Origin: Plasmopara viticola
Taxonomy: Eukaryota; Oomycota; Peronosporomycetes; Peronosporales; Peronosporaceae
NCBI GenBank assembly: GCA_001695595.3
Contig: MBPM02000005.1
Coordinates: 1,240,001 to 1,304,000 of the forward strand
Direction: 5' to 3'
Length of the DNA: 64,000 nucleotides
Position numbers and translations under genes: made by a program. Under the pieces are notes generated by a model, which saw nothing but the letters and a program-made list of their open reading frames with translations, searched no databases and was not told the DNA's origin. This document shows positions 39,521 to 51,085 of this stretch, piece by piece (position 1 is the first letter of the stretch; each line of letters opens with the position of its first letter).

Positions 39521-42500
39521 AGAGGTCATCAATTCTTATAGACTCTGTCAAATTGAACAGTGTCAGTATCGAGTTACTCGCTTGGTGCACTCATTCTGCT
39601 CTGTCTTGTCGCCCACTTTGGAGGATTCATGTGTGCGTTGCATGCGCTTTGGACGTCGTCGCTTGCTTCTAGCCTATAGTTATCAAATTTGCGATGGATA
39701 TTCTGAGTGCAGTAAATGCACTGCCTACAAGTTAGTTACAATGCGTCTTGCGCTGTTTCCGGTCGAAGGTTTGATGTATCCAGGGTCCGAGGCGCAGCGT
39801 ACACCGCTTATAAGGTCGATGTAAATCATTCTCGTCCTGAACGACTTTATAAAATATTTTCGACTTTTCCTTCAGCTAAAAACTCAGAGCTTCGAATTCC
39901 TCAAAGTTTTAGAGCCTATAGTTGTTAACAAACGTGTGGTGAGCCAAACTGGAGATAGATTTTGTGGATAAAGTCTCATTGTCAACCACAGGGTCGCTCG
40001 TCATGCTCTGATATCGATCATGTGTCACATTCCCATTCTTTTCTTGCGGATCTAAATCACTCAATTGCAGAGATGTGTTACCCGCTACGGATGTCTGTGA
40101 AACTGTGTCTCAAGGACCTATTCTATCATCCGGCGGATCTTTTCCACCCATTGCTAGTAGCGCAAGTCGAGCAACGTGTTTAACACTCGAAGCACTACTT
40201 TAGCAGCCGGTGCTGCCAGCGGACCGTTGTTTCCGCAAAGTAAGGTATAAGACACCGTCACATGATTTGCTCGAAGATGTCAGCACCTGCAACATTAGAC
40301 GCATTTATTTCATTACCTGCCCGACATTTCTTTACAAGAAGCAGCGAGCACAACAGTGGTTTTTCACTATAGCCTTGTTGCGCGCAATGAAGGGGCACCT
40401 TAGACCTTACCTGCCAAACTTTTCATGCTCGTGCTTTTCAACAACGTCGTGCCAAAAAACATAATCATGCAAAGGGAAAGAAATGACTTTGTGCTGTCAA
40501 AATTCGTATTTAACAGCAACCTTGATTCCAGCCCCAGAGACCTCGAAAGCCGTCCTAACAGTAGGTCGAACCGGAACTGATTTCTCGCGTAAAGCGTCAG
40601 TAATTACTTTTGGCTGACTGCAACTGCTTGTCAACAGGCATGCGTCAGTATCTACCAATACTTAAAACGGTTTGACATGGTCTCGTACACTTGTGTATAC
40701 AGCTAGCCGTCCACCGCTGCTGGTACCTCCTTCGAGAAGTGTGAACAATAGTGTGTACCATTTACACACCCGTCATATGATCTACCTTCTCCCCAGTTAG
40801 GCAACTGGTGCCCACCTTTTTCTAGCTTTTGAAGGCGCAGTTCTGCTAGCAATTCTTCAATGGCCTTAGGCGAGAAGGAGACTCCTCTTTAAAAAAGCAC
40901 AATTGACGTACCTCAGACTGAGCAGCGGATGCTCCTTTGCTATCTAGCGCTTCAGTTTATGGGAGCTGAACCCAAATCAGCGAGTCTACGGACGCCAACA
41001 CTTTGAGGCGAGGACAGCCCATGTAAGGTATGCTGGAGAAATGAAGCTGTATCTAGTTGTAACTCTCTAAAAAGTGATTCAAATGCTTCTTCCATCGTTG
41101 AGGTTGTCAACCCGCTAAATGTGTAAATACATACATGAAAGTACACTTTGATTCCGCTTACAGACAAGAAGAATGAGTTCCGGGCACAATGTTTCTTTTC
41201 ATAATTTCTATATGTCCAGCTTTTACTCCGACTTCCCAGATAAGAGAATGCGAATATAAAGTACACTTATTGACTGCCTTAGTGACAATATCCTATAGAA
41301 TGTTCTTCGAATGCGGAAAAAGTTATTCTAGATCCCCCAGCAGGCGCTACCGCCAAGGCAAACGGAGCTAAATGTGCCTGATGCCCGAGGCATAGACTCA
41401 TGCAAGATGCTGGTTTATCTATTCCCGAACCTTTGCGAGCACTCAGGTAGACAATCCACCCACTAGAAGTTACTATAAAGTTCTACAGCACAGAAACTAT
41501 ACGATTTCCGAGAAACGACTGCATAAACTCACCATCTGCAGTTCATAAATCAGTATTATACAATATCGTTTTTCTTAACCAGCGACGTATTAATTCGAAC
41601 GGGAAAGCCAGATTTAACACATAAGCTCAGCTTTATGCACCGGACAAGAAGGTAACAATAAAGGGGTGACGAAGTCATCATGTACGCAGGCACAATAGGG
41701 CGAAGAAAACATCCAGTGTCGCGGGGGACAGTAAAAGAGCCTGGAAAGAGGCGAGGGAAAATACAATGCACAGACTTGTTCGTATCCCTTACCTTTTTCT
41801 ACATGGAATATGCGCCACTTCACCTGCCCGTCGTTCAATCAAACTTTAAACGCGCGGCACTTTTTCTATGCTCAATGCTAGCTGCAAAACAGGGCAGAGA
41901 GAGCGCCGCTGTTCTTTCTTCACTACCATCGCCTTTTTCATTTCTTTTTTTTAACGGGCTGATTATTTTGAAGTCGGCCTGATCGTGGCGTAAAACCATG
42001 TTTTCAGATCGTAAACTCTACCCTGGGTTATGTACAGGAACAAACCTTACTTGGCTTTATGAATTAAATCTACCTACACACTTTTTGAAAATAGTACTAT
42101 GGTACAAATTTCGCCACGCTCAATTCGTATAAACTAATCAATTTTTGTTGGTTCCGTTTTTTGTCGGAAGATTTCTAGGCAGTTCGGTTGGCCTATCTTC
42201 GTGACGTCCGCCGTACACGCATTAAGGGCAGAAAAGGAGTCCGATTGACGCACAAGGACCGTGAACCAGACACTGCCACACCTTGCGCCATTACTTAAGC
42301 GTTGGGAATACTTAGGCCCGTGCGGTCGTTTTCTCGTGCCAAAAAATAGTGACGAAAAAATATGAGGTAATGTTTTTTTCTACGTTTCGTCTAAACATTC
42401 TGCTTATTATTCGATTACAACTTAGATCGGTTCTAAAGGTCGTTTATAGAAAAACAGAGCCTTAAGAAAAAAGGCTGCGAGCACATACGCTAAGCACTAA

Positions 42501-43715
42501 ATTAAATAGCAAGACGCGTAGAAAAGACAACGTGTTACATTTCACGGCATGGAAGACGGCAACAAGTAGAACCGGAAGGCGTCTGGACGCCAAGCACATT
42601 TGCTTTTGCCACGACGCTCTTTGAGTATTTACTCACAGTTTTTATACACGAAAAAGTCAAATCAAGGTTTGTGTAATAAGCTCATTTAAAGAACAAATAT
42701 TGCAAAAATTTCATCGAAATAAAATCTGCGCTCATTTTATTTCAAAGCAGCCTTGTATTCGACAGTCTTATGTTGGCGGCCTTTTAACAGTCTACTTAAA
42801 TACACAAGCATTGTCCTCCCCCTTTGCCTATCTCCGTCGCATCAGCTGTCGCTTGGACGTCCTTTAAAGATACGATGTTGGTGATGAGGCGACAACAGAG
42901 TACGCCAGCTCTAATGTTAAGCATCACCTTAACGAATCTCGATCATTTACCTAGACCTTATCGACGCCAGCTCTAATGTTGAGCATCATCTTACCAAATT
43001 TCGATCATTTACCTAGACCTTATCAACGCCAACCCATGATATTCCAAAAATACAGTTTAAACGAAAACATCGTCGTGAAGCTGTTCATTTGTGCAAACTT
43101 GCGCGATTTGTGCAAACTGAACGGAATCATTCGAAGAAGGCCTAGCTGATTTGTGCAGGCTGGACGCTGTTAAAACGCCCCTTTCATTCGTGCTCGTCTG
43201 CCACTTGAAACCGGACTCAGTGCGTGCCGCACAGTCTCCCATCTTGAAGTTGGTGTAGCACCGCTTCATGATATCCGATAAAAATATTCGCTACAAGTTT
43301 ATTAAAAATCTGCATATTGTATGCAAAAACACCGTTTTCATGTATTCGCCATAGCATTATATGGCATGCCCTATTCGATTAAACAGGTATTAAGTGATAG
43401 AATTTAGCTAGAATCGATTGAATACATCAGTGCGTAAAGTAAGCTAGTAGATATGAAGGGGCATCAGATGATGAGTACCCTATACGTCGATTTTTTATTA
43501 GTTGAGAAAATTAAAATTATTTGTACAGTATTACCGTATTCAAGACGTACAGCGCCGTCCTTACAAGATACGAGACGCTTTCAAAGATCATGCTGTACTT
43601 CAGTGGTACAGAAAGCTAGGACGCAGTCAATTATACAGCTTAATTACATAGGTCACGCTTGCATGCACTTCCTTTCGGCTACACGCATCCACGGTGGTAA
43701 CGAGTATTTTTGGCT
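39521..43715. other. Intergenic region without recognised genes
   Basis: 4.2 kb between the SulP and Myb genes. Open frames (e.g. minus 40952-41266, whose C-terminal third EEAFESLFRELQLDTASF looks protein-like) have no recognised domain. The only clear structure is the 62 bp tandem duplication at 42902-43031. Confidence 0.45.
42902..43031. repeat. 62 bp tandem duplication
   Basis: ACGCCAGCTCTAATGTT... is repeated at 42964 with six or so mismatches, and a third partial unit starts at 43026 (ACGCCA). Confidence 0.8.
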
Positions 43716-44402
43716 CTAAAAAAGCAATTCCAACAACTCACTCGCGCAGTCTTCGAGCGTTGGGAATTCGCTCGAGTCATGAATTGTCGAGTCGAGCGGA
43801 ATGAGGTCGTCCTTGTCGAATCCTTGCATCTTCTTGAGTGGATCAAAGGTGTCGACGTGTAACCACGAGTTGCCAAGTGAATCGTCCGTTGAGACGGGTG
43901 AGCCCGAGACGGAGCTTTTGGATCCCTTCGAGTCTAAGATTTCAATCGCATCGGCAATGGACATGTAGATCTTACTGGCATCGTCCATATGGGAGCAGTC
44001 CTTCTCCGTGCAGCTGCACGGCAGTCGCATTTTTGAAAACGAACCAAGTCCGAGTCCCCCGGACGACGGCGGTGTCTGGACTGTTTGTTGCGCAAGTGCC
44101 GGATCACTAGTACCTCCTCGGTGCGCAGTGTGAAGCCCATGTCGAGCAGCCGCTTGTTTGCGCTGTGCCTCGCGCAATCGACGCGCGGCCTTGAGTCGAT
44201 ACTTTTGCGCGTGCGTCATGGTTTGACGGACGTTGCGTGTCCCGACATAAGCCGCGACCCGTTTCCACGGGCCGCTTGAAAACAGGCGTACACCTTCGAG
44301 AAAGCGAGCATGCTCTTCTTCGGTCCACATCCCGACCCCGACCGAAGGTTTGGCGCTACTGTACTGACGAGTAGGTTGACGCGGTACAGTCTGGAGGCTC
44401 AT
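43716..44402 (-). CDS. Single-repeat Myb-like (THAQKY class) DNA-binding protein
   Basis: 228 residues from an ATG at 44402; the open frame extends upstream to 44447 only without an ATG. A Ser/Gln-rich start is followed by one Myb repeat: GMWTEEEHARFLEGVRLF (25-41), GPWKRVAAYVGTRN (45-58), then TMTHAQKYRLKAARR (62-75), the variant of the SHAQKY box that marks this class in plants, slime moulds and oomycetes. The third helix tryptophan is replaced, as is usual there. A cysteine cluster (CSCTEKDCSH, about 135-145) and an acidic, serine-rich C-terminus (DSTIHDSSEFPTLEDCASELLELLF) follow; the end looks like an activation domain. It is probably a nuclear transcription factor; targets are unknown. 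The gene has a good oomycete core promoter 20 bp upstream. Confidence 0.85.
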   Translation of the reverse strand: MSLQTVPRQPTRQYSSAKPSVGVGMWTEEEHARFLEGVRLFSSGPWKRVAAYVGTRNVRQTMTHAQKYRLKAARRLREAQRKQAAARHGLHTAHRGGTSDPALAQQTVQTPPSSGGLGLGSFSKMRLPCSCTEKDCSHMDDASKIYMSIADAIEILDSKGSKSSVSGSPVSTDDSLGNSWLHVDTFDPLKKMQGFDKDDLIPLDSTIHDSSEFPTLEDCASELLELLF

Positions 44403-44420
44403 GGTACTTGAAGCGGAGTT

Positions 44421-44440
44421 GAAAAATGGAAGAAAATGAC
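44421..44440 (-). promoter_or_regulatory. Oomycete Inr + FPR core promoter of the Myb gene
   Basis: On the minus strand GTCATTTTCTTCCATTTTTC: TCATTTT matches the initiator YCAYTYY and CATTTTTC the flanking promoter region CAWTTTNYY, in the usual order. It would place transcription start about 36 nt before the ATG at 44402, and supports that ATG over any upstream start. Confidence 0.6.
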
Positions 44441-44447
44441 GTCGCAA

Positions 44448-47400
44448 TGTACGGTAGAGGAGCGGGGGGAGCTGACGTCGCTAGGAGGCGACCGATTCGT
44501 GAATGAAGTCTCTGGGCACAAGAGACTTGCATGGGGCCGAAAGCCCTAAGCCTGCACGCACAAGGCTTCGTACAGTGCTGTCCTCACTATGCTCCCAGTG
44601 GTGTCCGCAGTCACACGCCCATCATGGCGCTCGGATCCTTCGATGCAAACTGAGAACCAAATTCTCGCCGTAAACTAGCTCTTCAAAATCCAGGCGCTTC
44701 TTTTCCGATCGTGTTTACTTTTCGTACCGTACGGGGACACCTAATCGTATGATGCTCTACTGTAAGTGTTGAATGAGGCATTTACGGTACGACGGTCAAG
44801 CAGATGGGGGGGCCGTGATTACGACCAGTCTTGTTGTATGCGTCCGAATTTCGCCGGGTCTCTTGACTTATTGGATGGAAGAGTATTACAACTTTCGGCA
44901 TCGTCGATTCGATCTGCTAAGATTCCGACCAAACTGGGCACGAGGCGGTTTGAAAAGTTCCACGATACGACTGACTAGTGGCTCGATACCACCACAGTGT
45001 CCACGCTTCGACTTTCTACGTATAACGTGCTCTTTGGGTGTCGATGACGGGTCCCGGTGTACCAAACTAGGCTCGAAACCTGGCGACGGCGTTGGCGGAC
45101 ATTAAGAATACCAAGGCAACCTCATCGTAGAAATTATAATACCTGCCATGCGCACGCTTTTCTTACACAAGCGGATGTAGCGCATCGCTGCAAAGGGTGC
45201 GTGCGCCCACCAGGCTGCCTTCCACCTGGGACGCTTTGACAACAAAATCCGCGAGGACGGGAAAGTCTTGTGTCGCATCTGACCAACAGCTGCGGCTGTA
45301 TGCGGCTATCCCGTCCTTGCTACTTTTTAACATCGCTATGAAACGTACCGTAGACGATTGGGACTCTGCTTTCCTGGCGTGGAATACTTAGCTAAAAGCT
45401 CCTTGTGGATGGTCGTCAGCGCCGGTCGCACTGGTGGACCACATCATTGACGATATCAAAGTGTAAAAAGGCAATACGCGACAATGTGTTGACAAAAAAG
45501 CTGAACGGGACGTACACGGGACAGAATAGGACGGACGAGGAAGCTTCGAGCCTGGACTTGCGTCAGCTAAATCGTGTAGCCACATCATTGTGTGGCAGTG
45601 CACACAAGTTACTGTAAAAGAAGGCAACGACCAGATTCTGGTCAAGTGATGGAAAACCTGGAATGCCAACTAGTATAGGTAACGAGGGTGGCCCCGACAC
45701 GGTAAGAGGTACCATTTTCCTGTTTGCGCAAATGCGGATGGGCGGAAGCGGATCGGCCTGCACTGTCTCAGTCAAAAGAACCAATACGAGGCGGCAGCCA
45801 CTCGTTGATAGCAAGCATCCGCGATAGGCGGAGGTACGAACGAGGAGGAGCACATGTGCGCCCATCCGCCCAAGCTGACTCGTCAAGGAGCTCCGGGCCT
45901 TCGCGTCACTCTTGTGTACAGTACATTAGTTTTAGCAATCTAGTATACTCCATGTCTTCCGAGAGATGATCTGGGGCTGGAATAGTCCAGTACTGGACTA
46001 CACGATTTGTAGTACTACAGTAATCGTACCGTACGAATAGTAGCATTCCAATTCTCGATCGCAAGGCTTGCAGTGTAAAGTCAAGCCAAAGTTGGGGTGG
46101 TGTCTATAGCGGGTCCCGTTTTTATGTCCAGGACTTGCCAAAATTTGACAATTGTGAAGCTCAGAAGGAAATTTTCGTCTAGCCGGCTTGCGAGAATGAT
46201 CCCAAGCTTTGCGCTGAACTTTCACGATCGAGCTTAAATCTGAGTGACGAACAAGGACGATGCCGCGAGCGAAAGATCTCACTGTTCAGTAATGAGGAAG
46301 CATATGCTATCGGTAGCAGCCACGTTTGTTCAACCACCATTCAAGGACGATGATGGGAAGTCGTAAGAGCCGAGCAATGAGTCCAGAAACGTATTTATAC
46401 TTGATCGCTAAGAGTGGTGGAAGCGAACGCCGTCGCTCGATGGCGAATGGGACTGCTTACTGCACACCAAGGACTGCACCATAAAAATTCTTTATAATTC
46501 AACAAGATTGGCTCACTCACTAGCCTCCATCTCGCTTTATTAACAAGTTTTCGAGAATAAGAACTAGACAAATCCTCGTCGTGCATCACCGTATGACTTT
46601 AGTGACTCTGTCGTGCTTGACAGCACACAAATTCCACTTTGCCATGCGGTACGCGATTGAGTTTCTTATAAGCATGCAACCCGCACGATTCGCCATTTAA
46701 GGCGTCGTTGAATGAAGTATTGCTCACGAGCCCACTTTTTCGAAAGTACTACACTCCCCACTGCAGTTGTTGACTGGAAGCCGCTTGGCCTCGTAGAAGC
46801 TAAACTCAAACCCGCTTGGCCTCGTAGACAATAAACTAAAGACGCCCAGAAAGCAAAACATCTGCTTGTCGACACTGCAGCGCGATAGTAGGACACTGCA
46901 GCGCGATGGTAAGACACTGCAGCGCGATTGTAGGACATTGTCGATTCGCATGCTCTGTAAAATCGAGGTTGATTGACTCCACAGCTCTATTTGCACGGTC
47001 GAGACATCGTCGCGAGGTCGGAACAGAGATGAAATCAAACGATACACAATCAGCACAGGAGAGCATGTAGCGATACAAGACAGTGCATGACCAGGGCACT
47101 CATGGCCTCGTGCAATGATTACAGTTGCTAGCTAAATCGTAAATCATCGAGGCAGTACAATTGACAATGGCCATACACTAGCCCAAACTTTGGCGTGCTG
47201 CCAGCGTGCGGACCGCAATGGGCAGTGAGACTCAAACGTTGCGAGGAAAAGATTTCAAAAACTCGCATCGGACAAAGCCGCATTTTTTGAAGATTCCATT
47301 TCAAAAGTTACTTGAACGAGATGCTTGATCCTACATCAAACGAATCAAAATTCTTGATCGACCGATCGAACGTGAAAGGAAAACTTCAGATCCCCGACAA

Positions 47401-48049
47401 TCTTTAGCATCAAAAGTCAATCGAAACACAAGCGAGAAGAGGTGACAATTTGCTAAACACATCTCATTGAAAGAAAAAAAGACCCAGCACACCTCGGTCA
47501 ATAAAGTCGCTCTACTAGTGCCATAACATTACAAATTTCATGGGCATGTCTGCGGTGCACCGCACCAGGGACCAGTGATCGCTATCGCGGCTGTCTTGTT
47601 CTGTTTCAAATGAAACGATATACTCACTTTATCGCGCATGATTTGCTCGGTCACAATTGACACACAAATGCTTAAGGAATGAGAAAGCAAATCTGACTCG
47701 TCTGAGAGATGTCAAGCCTTTACTCACAAGTGTGTCCCCAACTCTTATTGCACATTCATCCAATTCTCGGCAACTTTGAGGTACCAAACTGTACCAGCAA
47801 GCGACACTACAGCGTCCACAAGATCGAAAAAGGATAGTGACCAAATGTTTAAAGTGACTGGAGACACCTGTAATGTCCGGATCTTGGCAGACGCGATGAT
47901 GTGTCAAGTCAATCGCGCGCTCGACGCTACGAATTGAGCGTACGTGTATAGCCTACGCTATATTCAATCTAAAGTTAAAAGCGACGAGAGTCTGGAGCGG
48001 GTGTCTAGCTACTAATGCCATTGAGTAATTTACAAATAAATTTTGTGTG
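44448..48049. other. Intergenic region with worn repeats
   Basis: The stretch 44700-45900 is GC-richer and has open frames on both strands (e.g. 44773-45105) with no recognised domain; it may be a decayed gene or transposon. At 47640-47935 a diverged plus-strand copy of the inner arm of the foldback element is seen (SDTTASTRSKKDSDQ against SDTTVSTRSQKDSDR). A 21 bp tandem repeat lies at 46871-46937. Confidence 0.45.
46871..46937. repeat. 21 bp tandem repeat, ~3 copies
   Basis: Units start at 46871, 46892 and 46913 with GACACTGCAGCGCGAT. The period is seven codons: the minus-strand open frame 46666-46938 therefore repeats SY-x-RAAV. Just upstream CCGCTTGGCCTCGTAGA is also duplicated (46782 and 46811). 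No protein family recognised. Confidence 0.75.
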
Positions 48050-51000
48050 GGTAGCGTACAGTGCTGAGTACAACAATACACAATCGTAACTGTACAGTAC
48101 ACTAACGCCAACGCTAACAGAACAGCTGTAAGACATCATACAGTTACGAGACTGTACTATTGTACTCAGTACTGTAATTCTAGAGAGTGGAACACGGTAC
48201 AGTTTGAAACAGTCAATAAGGTACCAAAGCATAAGGTTAACTACTATTATTGATAATCCTTACAAAAGGGTCAAATTTTATGATGCGAAGGCCTTGACAC
48301 CTGATACCAATTAGTCTCATGCGTACAACCGAAACGTGAGTTTCGGATCAAACGCGACTACTACAAATATATTTGCGAGTAAATTGCTCTTTTACAAAAA
48401 AATTGATATAAATACTTAAATGGCGGGAATTGAAAGAGCAATTCGAAGCTATAAATGTACACAGCTGAGTTAAGGCAGCCATCCCATATGAGTTCCGGTG
48501 ACAGGTCTCTTGCAACCGAGGCCCCCCGGATTGTAAGCTCCATTGCTCAAAGATTGCACATAGTCTTTGCAGGTTTTCTCATTCTATCAATATGGCCAAC
48601 TCCGAAGGTGATCGCTAGGTCGCACACAAGCATTTGGACTTGAAATCATGTGTTTCAAAGCAAAGACGCATTGCCCCTAGTTCCCGTTTCGATCGTACGT
48701 TCAGTGTTCGCGAACAAAGCATCTGTTGGAAAGGATTTGCGCACAGATGCAAATCACAAAATTGTTGAGCGTTAAGAGCCACGTCCTTCAACGCTACGTT
48801 GTGTTTGCGGGACCGATTAGTTGTCGACGGGTGGTGTACCACGTACATTCCATCCGTCCCTATGAGACAAAGTCTTGAGAATTGCCCTTCTTATGTTTTC
48901 TTGTAGGTCCAAACGCTTTCTTGTCAAACAAATTTAGCGCCTTTGTCGCAAGAGATTCGCTCAGCCATCTTCTTGTTTTATTATCTAATTCGAATTGAAC
49001 GTAGCTTACAACCCTACTCGCTACTTTTGGCGTCGAGCGCGCGATTGACTCAACACATAATAACTTGATTCATGATCTCAATATTACCACTTGCTCTTGC
49101 CACTCCACACTTTCGGTCACTATCCTTCTGAGACCTTGTGGAGACCGTCGTGTCGCTTTCTGGCCCGCTCTGTACCTCAAGATTGTCGCTTAGGAGATGC
49201 ATTGCAACCTTTGCATCTTCCAGACGAAGCAGATCTGCTCTTTCATCAACTAGCATCTATAGATTAACTCAAAGCATCCGCAATTTTAAATCAAACCATT
49301 CCATCCCGAACAGAAGAAGACATCTTCGATGACCAGGTGGCGCAATCCTGCGTGCTGCAGGATTCCAACGTGGCGAACGCGATCGTATGGAATGAACGTG
49401 GAGAGTCCATGATGACAAGGAGAAGAGTGGTTACTTCGCACCGCGAACTCGCACGCCCGCAACAAGCAGCCTTTTTGCAAGTACCATGTCGACGCCTTCC
49501 AAGCGCAACACTAGTAACAGTGAAAGTCACATTGCGCTTCTTTATGACCTCCAACGCACAAGATATTTGCAATCTTGTGTGGTCCATACGCAAGCAAACT
49601 CCATTCAGTATCCGTTGCCGTCTGGACGCTAGCTCTTTCAGGGCCTTCGCCAATCGTAGCGTACTTTCCTCGACTTGACGACTTGTACAGCAACTGTTCG
49701 TTACTGTTGTGATTTGTACTGTAATTCGATCTTGCTCTTCCCGCCAGATGATCGTCCGCTGGCACGCCACCTGGTCATCGAAGATGTCTAGTTCTGTTCG
49801 GGATGAAATGGTTTGATTGGAAATTGCGGATGCTTTGAGTTAATCCATAGATGCTAGTTGATGAAAGAGCAGATCTGCTTCGTCTGGAAGATGCAAAGGT
49901 TGCAATGCATCTCCAAAGCGACAATCTTGAGGTACAGAGCGGGCCAGAAAGCGACACGACGGTCTCCACAAGGTCTCAGAAGGATAGTGACCGAAAGTGT
50001 GGAGTGGCAAGAGCAAGTGGTAATATTGAGATCATGAATCAAGTTATTATGTGTTGAGTCAATCGCGCGCTCGACGCCAAAAGTAGCGAGTAGGGTTGTA
50101 AGCTACGTTCAATTCGAATTAGATAACAATACAAGAAGATGGCTGAGCGAATCCCCTGCGACAAAGGCGCTAAATTTGTTTGACAAGAAAGCGTTTGGAT
50201 CGGATCTACAAGAAAACATAAGAAGGGCAATTCTTAAGACTTTGTCTCATAGGGACGGATGGAATGTACGTGGTACACCACCCGTCGACAACTAATCGGT
50301 CCCGCAAACACAACGTAGCGTTGAAGGACGTGGCTCTTAACGCTCAACAATTTTGTGATTTGCATCTGTGCGCAAATCCTTTCCAACAGATGCTTTGTTC
50401 GCGAACACTGAACGTAACGATCGAAAAACGGGAACTGGAGGCAATGCGTCTTTGCTTTGAAACACATGATTTCAAGTCCAAATGCTTGTGTGCGACCTAG
50501 CGATCACCTTCGGAGTTGGCCATTTGGATAGAATGAGAAAACCTGCAGAGACTATGTGCAATCTTTGAGCAATGGAGCTTACAAACTGGGCTTCGATTGC
50601 AAGAGACTTATCACCGGAACTCGAATGGATGGCTACCTTAACTCAGCTGTGTACATTTATAGCTTCGAATTGCTCTTTCATTACCCACCATTTGAGTATT
50701 AATCTCAATTTTTTGTAAGAAAGCAACTTCCTCGCAAAGAGGTAGTAGTTGTAGTATCCTAAGCTCATACTTTTTCTTGTACAGCATAAGACGAATTTGT
50801 GCATTCACGACAAGAAGAGTTTGCAGTTGCCGAGTACTTTACACTATAAAAAAACCCACTATCATAGAATCAGATGTCAAGGACTCTCGCATCGTCAACT
50901 TTTTCGCATCAAGATAGTTTTTAGAGTTAGGAGTAAAAGTTGAACCCTATGCTTCGTTCTGCTTCCCCTCCCTAAATTGCAGTACTGAGTACTATAATCC

Positions 51001-51085
51001 AGGATCGTACCTGTACATTACGGTACCGCCTGTAATGCAGTGTTCGGTACAGTTACGATCGTGTGTGGCTGTCCTCAGTACCGTA
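48050..51085. mobile_element. Foldback-like element with ~1.3 kb inverted arms
   Basis: The left arm 48050-49342 is mirrored by 49765-51085 around a centre near 49553.5. The inner ~900 bp (48430-49342 and 49765-50680) are very alike: the predicted 68-residue frame MLVDERADLLRLEDAKVAMH is on the minus strand at 49050-49256 and on the plus strand at 49851-50057. The outer ~400 bp are more diverged. Each arm ends in a self-complementary stretch (48056-48177 and 50975-51085) built on TACAGTACTGAGTAC and CGTAACTGTAC. The 422 bp unique centre has a 159-codon open minus-strand frame (49291-49770) with no recognised domain. The size of the arms and the short centre recall foldback elements; superfamily unknown. 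Confidence 0.65.
49291..49770 (-). CDS. Unrecognised ORF spanning the foldback element's centre
   Basis: 159 codons with a non-ATG-looking start (first ATG-type codon at 49770), rich in Arg, Cys and Ser. It begins and ends inside the two arms. No domain, no known transposase motif. It could be the remnant of the element's gene or an accidental frame. Confidence 0.3.
   Translation of the reverse strand: MACQRTIIWREEQDRITVQITTVTNSCCTSRQVEESTLRLAKALKELASRRQRILNGVCLRMDHTRLQISCALEVIKKRNVTFTVTSVALGRRRHGTCKKAACCGRASSRCEVTTLLLVIMDSPRSFHTIAFATLESCSTQDCATWSSKMSSSVRDGMV

Noticed and set aside
38312..39541. A 409-codon open frame opposite the SulP gene, with a strongly charged composition
   Set aside because: It is the antisense shadow of the GC-rich N-terminal half of SulP; composition (Arg/Gly/His/Asp mix) is typical of such shadows and no domain is seen.
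40952..41266. Minus-strand frame with a protein-like end (EEAFESLFRELQLDTASF)
   Set aside because: No homologous family recognised, no start context and no splice partner found.
44766..45920. GC-richer block with open frames as a piggyBac-type transposase or host gene
   Set aside because: No catalytic or zinc-binding pattern could be matched in any frame.
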